A stretch of DNA of 64,000 nucleotides from assembly GCF_013166515.1 (NCBI RefSeq), contig NZ_JABKKJ010000001.1, forward strand, positions 341,398 through 405,397, in the 5' to 3' direction. A program made the translations under genes and the position numbers. The stretch comes from Xylanibacter caecicola (lineage in GTDB: Bacteria > Bacteroidota > Bacteroidia > Bacteroidales > Bacteroidaceae). Under the pieces are notes generated by a model, which saw only the letters and a list, made by a program, of their open reading frames with translations, had not been told where the DNA came from and searched no databases. This document shows positions 9,446-18,414 of the stretch, in pieces; the first letter of the stretch is position 1, and each line of letters begins with the position of its first letter.

Positions 9446-9921
9446 CGGTCGGACTGAACAAACTATTGGTGAAGGCTGTTGTCATCGTGTCGTTTGCTGC
9501 GATGACGGCATGCACCGCCGGCACGGTATATTATGATTACAGACATACCGTGCAGACCGGTTGGGATAAGGGCGACACGCTTGTTTTCTCTGTTCCGCGT
9601 GTCGCCACAGCCGGAAAATACCGTGAAGTGGTATGTATGCGCACCACCGGCGCATTTCCCTTTACCGGCGTTACCCTTGTCGTTGAACAGCAGAGCGTTC
9701 CACGTAACATTGTCCGGTCTGATGTGTTGAAGTGTACGCTGACGGACGAGAAAGGTAATGTTAATGGTAAAGGGGTGAGTTTATATCAGTATGAGTTTGA
9801 TTTATGTGATATAGACTTGAACGGTGGCGACTCTCTGAACATACGTATAAGGCATGATATGAAGCGCGAAGTGTTGTCTGGGATATCCGATATAGGGGTG
9901 AAGATAGTGAAGTGTGACTGA
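9442..9921 (+). CDS. gldH: Gliding motility lipoprotein GldH family
   Basis: A 159-aa lipoprotein with a hydrophobic leader ending in a lipobox (MTACTAG) and a GldH-like beta-rich body. GldH is needed for gliding in Flavobacteria, but homologues occur in non-gliding Prevotella and Bacteroides beside the same PSP1/holB genes, so a motility role should not be assumed. The start overlaps the preceding stop (ATGA). It ends convergently, one base before the rodA stop. Confidence 0.8.
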   Translation: MTVGLNKLLVKAVVIVSFAAMTACTAGTVYYDYRHTVQTGWDKGDTLVFSVPRVATAGKYREVVCMRTTGAFPFTGVTLVVEQQSVPRNIVRSDVLKCTLTDEKGNVNGKGVSLYQYEFDLCDIDLNGGDSLNIRIRHDMKREVLSGISDIGVKIVKCD

Positions 9922-11388
9922 CTATTTTCGTGCCATGTTGCGCGCAGCATCTATCCTTAGGAAAACGAACAGAAGAATTGTAAAGCCCCATAGCGATGAA
10001 CCGCCATAGCTGAAGAAGGGCAGTGGAATGCCTATTACAGGCGTAAGTCCGAGCACCATGCCCACGTTTATGAACAGGTGGAAAAGGAAAATGCTAAGCA
10101 CGCAGTAACCGTAGATACGCCCGAACTTGAACGGTTGTCGTTCAGCCAATTTGATGAGACGCAGTATCAGAGCCAGGAACATGCTCAGAACGAATGCACA
10201 TCCGAGGAAACCTTCTTCTTCGCCGACGGTACAGAAGATAAAGTCTGTGTCCTGTTCCGGTACGAATTTAAGTTTTGTCTGCGTTCCGTTGCGAAATCCC
10301 TTGCCTTTCAGTCCGCCCGAACCAATGGCAATTTCACTCTGATGTACGTTGTATCCGGCTCCTTTCAGATCGTCCTGTAGTCCTAAAAGCACGTTGATAC
10401 GTGTGCGCTGATGAGACTGCATCTTGCTGAGTATTAAGTCAGCGGAATAGAAAAAGCCTATTGAACCGATGACAAACAGTGAGATGTAGAGATAGTTTCT
10501 GATGCGTGTGCTCAACGCACGGTATGCCAGTCGGCATGCAATAGCCACCGTTGTTATTATCTGAATGATTACAATGTCGAACGGAACGACATATTTGGAT
10601 AAGAGAAATGCCGCCATTGTGATGCCGACGGATAGCAGTATGATGTTCCATGCCTGTTTCCTGTTCTTGCAATATATATATACCATACCTGCCGAGAACA
10701 GCTGGATGAGAGACATCACGGCAAATTTTCCCACTGATGCAGGCGTTTCTAACAGTGGCACATCTGCATATCTAACACCCACAACAAAATATATCACCAT
10801 GGCAACGCCGGTGAACAACACGCTTCCCGGCATGCCTTCGCGGTAGAGCATCAGGAAGAATGACAGGTAAACCAGTGCCGACCCTGTCTCGTTCTGGGCG
10901 ATGATGAATAGCATGGGGGCAAAGATTATGCTGCATGCGATAAGGAAATCCTTGCGGCGATGTATGTTGAAATCGTATGCACTCATAAGTTTGGCTATTG
11001 CAAGGGCTGTGGCAAACTTTGCAAACTCTGCCGGCTGCAGGCGCAACGATCCCAATACGAGCCACGACCGCGAACCTTTTATGCTGTGCGGATTGAATAT
11101 GGTGGCAAACAGCAGCAGCAGCAATGCGGCATATATGATGTATGCAAACGTGTCGTAGAAGCGGTTGTCGAGCATCAGAAGTACAAAACCGAGTCCTATC
11201 GAGGTGACAATCCACACAATCTGCATGCCAGAACGTGTGCTCAGACTGAAAATATCAGGCTCTCCGAAGTCGTAGCTTGCCCCGCATACGCTTATCCATC
11301 CGAAAGCCAGAAGGGATATGTATATGCCCACGGTCCACCAGTCGAGCGACCGCAGCACACCGAATTGTCTATCTGTTCCTTGCTCCAT
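9922..11388 (-). CDS. rodA: RodA, SEDS peptidoglycan glycosyltransferase
   Basis: A 488-aa polytopic membrane protein that polymerises lipid II during cell elongation. Visible SEDS features include the N-terminal LDWWTVGIYISLL segment, RSWLVLGSLRLQPAEFAKF in the first extracellular part, and the C-terminal QDTDFIFCTVGEEEG and GIPLPFFSYGGSS motifs. An unusually long region (about 250-330) of extra hydrophobic segments makes it longer than the E. coli protein of about 370 aa, as is usual in Bacteroidota. It overlaps the 3' end of mrdA by 20 bp and closes the mre operon. Confidence 0.95.
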   Translation of the reverse strand: MEQGTDRQFGVLRSLDWWTVGIYISLLAFGWISVCGASYDFGEPDIFSLSTRSGMQIVWIVTSIGLGFVLLMLDNRFYDTFAYIIYAALLLLLFATIFNPHSIKGSRSWLVLGSLRLQPAEFAKFATALAIAKLMSAYDFNIHRRKDFLIACSIIFAPMLFIIAQNETGSALVYLSFFLMLYREGMPGSVLFTGVAMVIYFVVGVRYADVPLLETPASVGKFAVMSLIQLFSAGMVYIYCKNRKQAWNIILLSVGITMAAFLLSKYVVPFDIVIIQIITTVAIACRLAYRALSTRIRNYLYISLFVIGSIGFFYSADLILSKMQSHQRTRINVLLGLQDDLKGAGYNVHQSEIAIGSGGLKGKGFRNGTQTKLKFVPEQDTDFIFCTVGEEEGFLGCAFVLSMFLALILRLIKLAERQPFKFGRIYGYCVLSIFLFHLFINVGMVLGLTPVIGIPLPFFSYGGSSLWGFTILLFVFLRIDAARNMARK

Positions 11389-13222
11389 ACGTTATATGTC
11401 TGTTCTGGAAAGCCGTTGCTTTGGTCTCGGACTCGGGCGAGAGCTTTCCGTTTATATACTGTTCCATCATCAGTGCGCCTATAGGAACACCGAATTCGGC
11501 ACCATAACCGCCGTTTTCCACATATACGGATACGGCTATTCGCGGATTGTCTTTCGGTGCGAAGCCCATGAAGATAGAATGGTCTTGTCCGCGGTTCTGT
11601 GCAGTTCCCGTCTTTCCGCACACCTCATAGTCGCTTCGGTTGGCGGCATGGCAGGTTCCGTTTGTCACCGCTCCGCGCATGCCCGCCACCACATATTCGT
11701 ATGCTTTCTTGCTTGCCTTTGTGTAATGGCGCTCTGTAAACTTTCTGTCGAGCGGCATGTCTTTCACCTTTTTTACCACATGTGGGGTGTAGAAATATCC
11801 TCTGTTGGCTATCGTAGCGCCGAGATTGGCTATTTGAAGAGGGGTAAGGTTAACCTCACCCTGTCCTATAGAGATGCTTATAATTGTCATTCCGTTCCAC
11901 GAGCCTCTGTAGGCGTTGTCGTAATATTCGGCATTCGGTATCAGTCCGCGCTTCTCTCCGGGAAGGTCTATGCCCAATTTGTAACCGAAACCCATGCTCA
12001 CCATGTAGTCGCGCCACGTGTTCATGGCTTCCTGTACGCTTTTGTATTTCTTCCTGTTGCCCATCATATAGTACAGTCCCCAGCAGAAATAGCCGTTGCA
12101 CGAGGTTGTTATTGCCGGCACAAGACTTATCGGCGAGGCATGTCCGTGACACCCCACGCGCAGTCCCTTGTGATAGAAACCGTGACTGCACGGGAATGTT
12201 GTACCCGGCGTTATCACCCCCTCCGTGAGAAAAGTCAGTCCTTGTGATGTCTTAAATGTGGACCCCGGAGGATATTGTCCCATGATAGAGCGGTTCAGCA
12301 AAGGCTTCCATGGGTCCATGGCAAGTGCCGAATGAACCTTGCCGCGGTTGCGTCCGGTCATTGTACGCGGGTCGAATGTCGGCGAAGACACCATGCAAAG
12401 TACCTCTCCTGTCGACGGCTCTATTGCCACAATGCTGCCTATTTTCCCCTGCATGAGCCTTTCTCCCAGTGCCTGCAGGTTGATGTCGATGCTCAATGTG
12501 AGGTCTTTTCCCGCCACAGGACTGCGGTCGAGCGCACCGTTCTGATAGCTCCCCTGTATGCGACCGTGTGCATCGCGCAGGAATATCTGCACGCCTTTCT
12601 CTCCTCTCAACTCTTTTTCATACGAGCGTTCCACTCCCTGCTTGCCTATATAGTCGCCAGGCATGTAGAACTCGTCGTCCTCTATGTCCTGTCTTGACAC
12701 TTCCGCAACGTCGCCGAGGATATGCGCCGCGTTGGGATAAGTATATCTTCTCACACTTCTTCTCTGCACATAGAAGCCCGGAAAACGGTACATCTTTTCC
12801 TGGAATATGCTGAATTCTTCGTCTGTAAGCTGGCTCATGAACAGTTGTTGCGTAAACTGCGAATAACCGGGATTCTTGTTCCGGTCTTTTATATCGTTCA
12901 TGCGCTTTATGAAGTACTCTTTTGTTATGCCGAGAGTGTTGCAGAACTCCGTGGTGTCGAGTCTGTTCTTTGCCTCTTTCATCACCACCATTATGTCGTA
13001 GGAATGCTGGTTGTAGACAAGCAGTCGACCGTTGCGGTCGGTTATGACACCGCGTGCCGGGAATTCGACTTTCTTAAGAAATGCGTTACTGTCGGCGTTT
13101 TTCTTATAGTCGTCACTCATTATCTGGAGTGTGAACAGGCGTATAAGATATATGATGACGATAAGCACCGCCACCCCTCCGATAACGTATTGTCTGTATT
13201 CAAACTCGTAGTTCTTGTTCAT
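11369..13222 (-). CDS. mrdA: Penicillin-binding protein 2 (transpeptidase)
   Basis: Class B PBP that partners RodA in elongation, 617 aa from ATG 13222. A longer open frame to 13333 exists, but it would overlap mreD and lacks PBP features, so the start before NKNYEFEYRQY is preferred. One TM helix (residues 10-30) is followed by the dimerisation domain, then the transpeptidase motifs SxxK (GSTFKTSQ), SxN (TSCNGY) and KTGTAQN. It sits between mreD and rodA in a conserved shape operon. Confidence 0.95.
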   Translation of the reverse strand: MNKNYEFEYRQYVIGGVAVLIVIIYLIRLFTLQIMSDDYKKNADSNAFLKKVEFPARGVITDRNGRLLVYNQHSYDIMVVMKEAKNRLDTTEFCNTLGITKEYFIKRMNDIKDRNKNPGYSQFTQQLFMSQLTDEEFSIFQEKMYRFPGFYVQRRSVRRYTYPNAAHILGDVAEVSRQDIEDDEFYMPGDYIGKQGVERSYEKELRGEKGVQIFLRDAHGRIQGSYQNGALDRSPVAGKDLTLSIDINLQALGERLMQGKIGSIVAIEPSTGEVLCMVSSPTFDPRTMTGRNRGKVHSALAMDPWKPLLNRSIMGQYPPGSTFKTSQGLTFLTEGVITPGTTFPCSHGFYHKGLRVGCHGHASPISLVPAITTSCNGYFCWGLYYMMGNRKKYKSVQEAMNTWRDYMVSMGFGYKLGIDLPGEKRGLIPNAEYYDNAYRGSWNGMTIISISIGQGEVNLTPLQIANLGATIANRGYFYTPHVVKKVKDMPLDRKFTERHYTKASKKAYEYVVAGMRGAVTNGTCHAANRSDYEVCGKTGTAQNRGQDHSIFMGFAPKDNPRIAVSVYVENGGYGAEFGVPIGALMMEQYINGKLSPESETKATAFQNRHITYGARNR

Positions 13223-13254
13223 ACACTGTTGTATATGCTGTAAATATGCCGCTG

Positions 13255-13749
13255 TCAGTCTTTCCGCAGATTTTCTATGGCAAGAATCATTACCGTTGTC
13301 AGTGCGGTGCTTCCCGCTATGTCGAGCAGCCATTGCTGCCAGTTGAAGAAGCTGAATGTCTCAAGTGTGAAAAAAGCCGTGGTGTATACGAAAACGGTAA
13401 TTAGTGTGTAATAGAAGTACCGCGACAGCCCCAATGTACTTATGGTGGGAAATATGTTGTCCTGTGTGTCGCGTTGTATGAACAGATTTAGTACATACGG
13501 CTGTATTACAGCTGTCAGTGTCATTGCCGCCGCAGACACTCCCGGAGTGTTGGAGAATATATCTATGCACAGTCCGAGGGCAAAGCACCACAACTGTATT
13601 CCCCATTTGGGATAGTTGCGGTTGAACATAAGCACAAAATAAACGTTGAGCAGAGGTATCATGCTGTTCCATAAATGTATATGGTTCAGCACAAGTACCT
13701 GTGCAAGACACAGTACTATAAAGACTATTATGCGTACCAATATGTTCAT
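13255..13749 (-). CDS. mreD: Rod shape-determining protein MreD
   Basis: A small, very hydrophobic membrane protein (164 aa, five or six predicted TM segments) at the MreD position between mreC and mrdA. It shows the characteristic LLNVYFVLMF and LGLCIDIFSNTPGVSA stretches. It bridges the MreB cytoskeleton to the wall synthases. The gap to mreC is only 7 bp. Confidence 0.88.
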   Translation of the reverse strand: MNILVRIIVFIVLCLAQVLVLNHIHLWNSMIPLLNVYFVLMFNRNYPKWGIQLWCFALGLCIDIFSNTPGVSAAAMTLTAVIQPYVLNLFIQRDTQDNIFPTISTLGLSRYFYYTLITVFVYTTAFFTLETFSFFNWQQWLLDIAGSTALTTVMILAIENLRKD

Positions 13750-13756
13750 GCCGGTT

Positions 13757-14632
13757 TTACTTTCTTTGGTTTTCCTTTGATTTTAGCGAGTCCTGCGCCG
13801 CCCTCATCATCTCGATACGCTCTTCCATGGCGCTGTTGTCGATTATGCACACGTCTCTCAAGTTTCCGAAATCGGTGGTCAACTTAATCTGGGCGCGATA
13901 TGACAGCCCGTCCTTTGAGTTGTATACATGGAGAATTTGACCTACGATTATTCCTGGTGGGAATATTGATGAATATCCGCTTGTCTCCACAATGTCGCCA
14001 AGTCTGAATTTAGCATGCCGCGGAATGTCGTTTACGTATGCAAGGTCTTTTGCTCCTCCGTTCCAATGAAGGTAGCCGAAATATCCACGCTTGCGTATCG
14101 TCACGCTGATGTTCGATCTGGGATTGAGCACAGGAATTACTACAGAGTAGTGTCGTGATGCCATATACACCACGCCAACCACACCGTTGCCGCATGCCAC
14201 GCCCATGTCCGGGCGCACACCGTCGTCGGTGCCCTTGTCGAGAGTAATGAGATTGTTGCTGTTGTTTGTGGAGTTGGTAATTACCTTGGCAGGTATCAGC
14301 TTGTATGCACCCAGCAGTTGCATCTGACTGCGTTGCAAACGGTTGGCGCCTTTTTTCTCAGTCGATGCCATATATTCCGACATCATCTTTACCTTTTGTT
14401 CCAGATACAGGTTGCGTTCCGTGAGCTGTCTGTTGGTCTTTGTCAGGCTGAAATAATGTTCTATAGCCGAGTTCCATTCATATACCTTGCCCGCCACGGC
14501 GTTTGCCGACGAGAAGTATACACTGCCCTGATAGCTGTTATATCTGAACAGCAGTACAGCACATATAATCTCCAGAAACGCGAAAAGAAACCAGTGATGA
14601 TATTTTGCAAAAAATGCTATCAGGTTACGCAT
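13757..14632 (-). CDS. mreC: Rod shape-determining protein MreC
   Basis: A 291-aa bitopic protein with one TM helix (residues 12-30), a coiled coil (about 60-100, LTERNLYLEQKVKMMSEYM) and the periplasmic beta domain. The beta domain shows LDKGTDDGVRPDMGVACGNGVVG and VYNSKDGLSYRAQIK (quoted in part). It links MreB to the extracellular elongasome. It lies 114 bp downstream of mreB; that gap holds an inverted repeat. Confidence 0.93.
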   Translation of the reverse strand: MRNLIAFFAKYHHWFLFAFLEIICAVLLFRYNSYQGSVYFSSANAVAGKVYEWNSAIEHYFSLTKTNRQLTERNLYLEQKVKMMSEYMASTEKKGANRLQRSQMQLLGAYKLIPAKVITNSTNNSNNLITLDKGTDDGVRPDMGVACGNGVVGVVYMASRHYSVVIPVLNPRSNISVTIRKRGYFGYLHWNGGAKDLAYVNDIPRHAKFRLGDIVETSGYSSIFPPGIIVGQILHVYNSKDGLSYRAQIKLTTDFGNLRDVCIIDNSAMEERIEMMRAAQDSLKSKENQRK

Positions 14633-14665
14633 GTTTGTCGCAATATAGTCTGTATACCGTTATTA

Positions 14666-14732
14666 ACGGTTCATGACCTGTTGTCAGTGCTGCCGATATG
14701 GCATAATTGCCGGACAATAAGTCATGAACCGT
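14666..14732. repeat. 12-bp inverted repeat between mreB and mreC
   Basis: ACGGTTCATGAC at 14666-14677 is perfectly complementary to GTCATGAACCGT at 14721-14732. There is no T-run on the minus strand, so it could be an mRNA-processing or attenuating stem that sets the mreB to mreCD ratio; that role is inference. Confidence 0.45.
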
Positions 14733-14746
14733 ATGGAATAATGGCG

Positions 14747-15769
14747 TTATCTCATAAGGAATGAGAAACGGTCTACGTTCTTAAGGGCAATTCCCGTTCC
14801 CTTGGCAACGCTGTGTAACGGGTCTTCCGCTACGTGGAACTGTATCTTTATCTTGTCCGTAAGACGCTTGTCGAGACCGCGCAGCAATGCGCCTCCGCCT
14901 GTAAGATAGATACCGTTCTTAACAATGTCGGCATAAAGTTCGGGCGGTGTGTTCTCGAGAGCGGACAATACGGCGTTTTCTATCTTCACGATTGTCTTGT
15001 CCAGACAGTGGGCAATCTCCTGATAGCATACCGGAATTTCCAGCGGAAGCGCCGTTATGCGGTTCGGACCGTGTATGGTGTAGTCTTCCGGAGCATCCTC
15101 GCCGAGGTCGGTAAGCGCCGAACCTACATGTATCTTTATACGCTCTGCCATGCGCTCGCTCACTTTCACATTGTGCTGGCGGCTCATGTAGTCCTGTATT
15201 TCTGCCGTCAGGTCGTCGCCGGCGGTGCGTATGGAGTTGTTCGATACGATGCCTCCGAGTGATATTACGGCAATCTCGGTGCTTCCGCCACCTATGTCCA
15301 CAATCATGTTTCCTTCAGGAGCCTCTACGTCAATGCCTATACCTATGGCTGCTGCCATAGGTTCGAATATCAGGTAGACGTCGCGTCCGCCGGCATGTTC
15401 GGCAGAATCGCGTACGGCACGCAGCTCTACTTCGGTCGAACCCGACGGCACGCCTATCACCATACGCAGCGACGGTGAGAAAAGACGGCTGCCCGTATGA
15501 ACCATTTTTATTAGTCCGCGCATCATTTGTTCGCATGCGCTGAAGTCAGCTATGACACCGTCGCGCAGCGGACGCACCGTGCGTATGTTGTCATGTGCCT
15601 TCTCATACATCATCTTTGCCTTCTCTCCCACGGCAATCATCTTGTTTGTACTGCGGTCGAGGGCTACTACCGACGGCTCGTCGACAACAATCTTGTCATC
15701 GCTGATAATGATTGTGTTTGCCGTACCGAGGTCCATTGCAATTTCTTGTATAAAAGAAAAAAATCCCAT
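14747..15769 (-). CDS. mreB: Rod shape-determining protein MreB (bacterial actin)
   Basis: A 340-aa actin-fold ATPase that organises lateral wall growth. The start at 15769 gives MGFFSFIQEIAMDLGTANT, the normal MreB N-terminus. The frame is open 16 codons further upstream, but that part is read from the 7-bp tandem repeat and is unlikely to be coding. Phosphate-binding motifs DLGTANT and DIGGGSTEIAV and the adenosine motif GGGALLRGLD are present. It heads the leftward mreBCD-mrdA-rodA operon. Confidence 0.97.
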   Translation of the reverse strand: MGFFSFIQEIAMDLGTANTIIISDDKIVVDEPSVVALDRSTNKMIAVGEKAKMMYEKAHDNIRTVRPLRDGVIADFSACEQMMRGLIKMVHTGSRLFSPSLRMVIGVPSGSTEVELRAVRDSAEHAGGRDVYLIFEPMAAAIGIGIDVEAPEGNMIVDIGGGSTEIAVISLGGIVSNNSIRTAGDDLTAEIQDYMSRQHNVKVSERMAERIKIHVGSALTDLGEDAPEDYTIHGPNRITALPLEIPVCYQEIAHCLDKTIVKIENAVLSALENTPPELYADIVKNGIYLTGGGALLRGLDKRLTDKIKIQFHVAEDPLHSVAKGTGIALKNVDRFSFLMR

Positions 15770-15781
15770 TTGTTTTTTATA

Positions 15782-15985
15782 AATGAAGAATGAAGAATGA
15801 AGAATGAAGAATATCATTGCCGTGCGGCTTGATACTCAGGATTTCTTCCGCTGCATTCCGTTAATCGTTTTTTTGTTTAAAATCCCTGTCTTTATATTGA
15901 AGAAGAGAACGCAGAAAGAAAAATGTAGCCCCGCAGATGTTGTTCATGCGGAACATTCTTCATTCTTCATTCTTCATTCTTCATT
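15782..15985. repeat. Heptamer tandem repeats facing each other (31-bp inverted repeat)
   Basis: 15782-15812 is about four and a half tandem copies of the 7-mer ATGAAGA. 15955-15985 is its exact reverse complement (ATTCTTC copies). The 31-bp arms enclose about 142 bp between purH-N and mreB. The right arm supplies the purH-N stop codon (TGA from 15981-15983). Simple heptamer repeats can change copy number by slippage. Confidence 0.75.
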
Positions 15986-16574
15986 TATCAAACCAGCCGT
16001 GTATAGCCGTGTCATAATGACTGCTCACACCAAAAGCGCGTGTTGCGAACATACGGCGGTCTTCGATGTCTGTCTCAGCACCTTTCTTGTTCAGAATGTC
16101 AAGCAGTATGCCGTATTCTGCTTTGCTCGGTACGATGACAACGTCTTTGAAGTTCTTTGCTCCGGCACGTATCAGTGATATTCCGCCTATGTCGATTTTC
16201 TCTATAATGTCGGCATCGCTTGCTCCGCTTGCCACTGTGTCTTCGAAGGGGTAGAGGTCTACAATCACGAGATCTATTTCCGGTATCTCGTACTGTCTCA
16301 TCTGCTCGCGGTCGCCCTCATTTTCGCGGCGTGCGAGTATGCCTCCGAACACTTTCGGGTGTAGTGTCTTTACGCGTCCGCCTAATATCGAGGGATATGT
16401 CGTTACGTCTTCAACTGCCTGACACTCATAGCCAAGCGACTCTATGAACTTCTGTGTGCCTCCTGTCGAGAGGAATTTTACACCTTCTGCGTTAAGCTTG
16501 GCAAGCAACTCATCCAAACCGTCTTTGTGAAAAACCGACACAAGTGCCGTCTTTATCTTCTTTGTTTCAGCCAT
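15981..16574 (-). CDS. purH: Stand-alone IMP cyclohydrolase (PurH N-terminal, MGS-like domain)
   Basis: Closes the last ring in de novo IMP synthesis (FAICAR to IMP). The 197-aa product equals the N-terminal domain of bifunctional PurH. It shows ALVSVFHKDGLDEL, the STGGT loop at about 36-40, ILGGRVKTLHPKVFGGILAR (quoted in part), DLVIVDLYPFEDTV and KIDIGGISLIRAGAKN. It ends within a heptamer repeat with no trace of the transformylase domain, whose activity is encoded by a separate gene at 56083-57264. The position upstream of mreB matches where full purH sits in Bacteroides, as far as I recall. Confidence 0.9.
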   Translation of the reverse strand: MAETKKIKTALVSVFHKDGLDELLAKLNAEGVKFLSTGGTQKFIESLGYECQAVEDVTTYPSILGGRVKTLHPKVFGGILARRENEGDREQMRQYEIPEIDLVIVDLYPFEDTVASGASDADIIEKIDIGGISLIRAGAKNFKDVVIVPSKAEYGILLDILNKKGAETDIEDRRMFATRAFGVSSHYDTAIHGWFDK

Positions 16575-16608
16575 ATTGTTTAATGTACATTAATATATAA
16601 TTGGAATG

Positions 16609-16616
16609 CAAAGTTA
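16609..16616 (-). promoter_or_regulatory. -7 promoter box of purH-N / mre operon
   Basis: Minus-strand TAACTTTG matches TAnnTTTG, 35 bp upstream of the ATG at 16574. The same octamer precedes the second PurH-activity gene at 57291-57298. Confidence 0.6.
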
Positions 16617-17150
16617 CGAAAAAGCCATGATTATAATATATTTTTTATATAAAAGTTTGACCCTCTGTTCGAAAAAGTTGTGTTTACGAATATTTCCCGT
16701 ATTTTATGAACTGCGTATCAGCGATTTCAAGCAAGTTCGGGCTGCAGTTGTTTTGCTCAGTTCCTGTTTTATTATTACGCGAGTTCGGGATAAAAACATA
16801 TTGTTCAAGAAGCCTGTTTCATGCTTACATTTTGATAAAACCGCACCTCCTGTATTTGCGATATTTCAAAATAAAATTCTTTTGTGTGTAAATAATCGCG
16901 AAAATGCGCGTGCAACTGTAAGTTGTTGTTATGTTGTGCGTTACTTTTGATTACGCCAAAGTGTGCAATAAAGAGCGGTGTCCGGAATGAGAAAGTTGCC
17001 TGATTTCGGGTGGAAATCAGGCAACTTTCTATTGCAAAGTATGGCAATTTCTTGTGTAAAATGCCATGTTTTGGAGTGTAAAGTGCGACATTTCACGTAG
17101 AAAACGGCAATTCTTTAATGTTTTTTGCATGTCGGTCGGGCAAATTGGAG
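16617..17150. other. Non-coding host DNA left of the prophage
   Basis: There is no convincing gene here; the short open frames are low-complexity and unlike any family I know. The one clear structure is a perfect 17-bp hairpin, 16990-17006 with 17014-17030 (loop CGGGTGG), close to the phage junction. Confidence 0.6.
16990..17030. terminator. Perfect 17-bp hairpin beside the prophage end
   Basis: AGAAAGTTGCCTGATTT pairs with AAATCAGGCAACTTTCT across a 7-nt loop. No long T-run follows on either strand, so a terminator role is only possible. It lies about 130 bp outside the phage terminal repeats. Confidence 0.4.
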
Positions 17151-17165
17151 CGTCCGTATAATCGC

Positions 17166-17204
17166 GAAAACGAAACGAGCAGCATTTTGAAAACGAAACG
17201 AGCA
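17166..17204. repeat. Phage right-end transposase-binding sites, two copies
   Basis: GAAAACGAAACGAGCA occurs at 17166-17181 and 17189-17204 as direct repeats 23 bp apart. The same 16-mer occurs inverted at 53778-53793. The arrangement and the CGAAA-rich composition recall Mu R1/R2 sites. Confidence 0.75.
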
Positions 17205-17297
17205 AAAACTCTCTTTTTTTCGCTTCCTTTTTTCTCTCAAAAAAAACGGCTTTTCTTTCCAATGTTTGGAGAATTGGAAAGAATTTGAACGACATAA

Positions 17298-17341
17298 AAA
17301 CGCTGATTAAAGACCTTTTGAAAGGCTTTTAACCAGCGTTT
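17298..17341. terminator. Hairpin terminator at the phage right end
   Basis: AAACGCTG (17298-17305) pairs with CAGCGTTT (17334-17341), with further pairing of TTAAAG and CTTTTAA inside. T-rich sequence follows on the plus strand and A-rich sequence precedes it, so it could work in both directions, insulating phage and host. Nothing else is seen in 17205-17513. Confidence 0.5.
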
Positions 17342-17513
17342 ATTTTATTCTGCCGTTTGGCTTTTCGTCCCAGCTTTCGGCTCCAGCTTTCCGCCTCATT
17401 TCACGCAGCGCATTTTAAGCCTTTGTCGCACTCTTTTCTTTCTCTGCCCCACAACTTACCAGCAAAACATTTCAAAGCGTTTGTCGGCCATTTCTGTGGC
17501 CTTTCTGGGCGTT

Positions 17514-18347
17514 TTATGCTGATACTTTCGCAATCATAATGTCTTTGTAGCTGTTAAAGTCGTTCACTCTGCTGTTTTGCTCCCAAAGTTCTGCACCTTT
17601 CAGCAGCTCTGCATTTGGAAAGTTTGTATTTATCCACTTGCAAAGGTCGATTATTTGGGACTTTCCAGACGTGAAAAAGACATATTTTGTGCCTTTCAGC
17701 ATGTTTAACACGTCTAAATAGTCTTTCAGCTGCCAATATGTGTCGCTTTTGTACGCTGTTACTTCTGTCTGCAAATAAGGCGGGTCGAGAATAAACAGCA
17801 CATTTTCCTGGTCTTTGAACTCTGCGAACAATTCCCTATAATCTTGATGCCGAATTTCCAGCCCGTCGAAATAACCTGCTGCATCGTAATGTGTGTTTAC
17901 AGCTCTGTTATAGAACGTCTGCTTTGCAAACTGTTCGTAACTTGTTGCCCAATTACCAGAAAACAGCAGCGACGCAGAAAGCGTGATATAATCGACTGCT
18001 CCTGTTTGCTCATACTTTCGCATGAGCTTTAAGCACTCCTGCTTTATGTCGTCAGGTATTCGCTTGTTATCTTCCACACCTTTGACAAGCGGCGCAATTT
18101 CGGCGCAGAGCGCATTTGTGCGGTCTATCATTTCCACGCGCTTGTTAAAGTGGTCGAAGTCGTTGTAAATTACGCGGGCATTTGGCAGTTTGTCTTTTGC
18201 CACGCGTGAAAGCAGGCCAGAGCCGCCGAAAAGGTCGACGACTGTTGTAATGTCTTCGCACTGCTCCAGAACAGAGCTAAACCGCTTAATGTAGTAGCGT
18301 TTCTGCCCTCTAAACGGCAGCGGTGATGTCTTAAATACTTTTTTCAT
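17514..18347 (-). CDS. dam: D12-class (Dam-like) adenine-specific DNA methyltransferase
   Basis: Probably methylates adenine in phage DNA. The 277-aa protein has the SAM motif VVDLFGGSGLLS near residues 36-47 and the catalytic DPPY (FILDPPYL, about residue 188). An N-terminal PFRGQKRY resembles the start of Dam/DpnM enzymes. It is the last gene before the phage right end, the place where Mu carries the mom modification gene, suggesting protection from restriction. No restriction partner is visible. The target site is unknown. Confidence 0.85.
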   Translation of the reverse strand: MKKVFKTSPLPFRGQKRYYIKRFSSVLEQCEDITTVVDLFGGSGLLSRVAKDKLPNARVIYNDFDHFNKRVEMIDRTNALCAEIAPLVKGVEDNKRIPDDIKQECLKLMRKYEQTGAVDYITLSASLLFSGNWATSYEQFAKQTFYNRAVNTHYDAAGYFDGLEIRHQDYRELFAEFKDQENVLFILDPPYLQTEVTAYKSDTYWQLKDYLDVLNMLKGTKYVFFTSGKSQIIDLCKWINTNFPNAELLKGAELWEQNSRVNDFNSYKDIMIAKVSA

Positions 18348-18400
18348 TCATAATATACTGATTTTATCCATGTTTGCTTGCGCAGTTTGCCAAAAATGAC

Positions 18401-18408
18401 TAATTTTG
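18401..18408 (+). promoter_or_regulatory. -7 promoter box for a non-coding transcript
   Basis: TAATTTTG on the plus strand, an exact TAnnTTTG match, lies upstream of a gene-free region that ends in a terminator. TTTG candidates upstream have non-ideal spacing (11 or 24 nt). Confidence 0.45.
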
Positions 18409-18414
18409 CAGCAT

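Noticed and set aside
13222..13333. 37-residue N-terminal extension of mrdA
   Set aside because: It overlaps mreD, is unlike PBP2, and the normal N-terminus begins at 13222.
16606..16950. Short frames between purH-N and the prophage
   Set aside because: Low-complexity translations, none with a family, and they overlap the purH promoter side.
17127..17153. GCATG or AGCGT as proven target-site duplications
   Set aside because: Each 5-mer also occurs near the other end, but neither gives matching terminal dinucleotides; chance matches are likely at this length.
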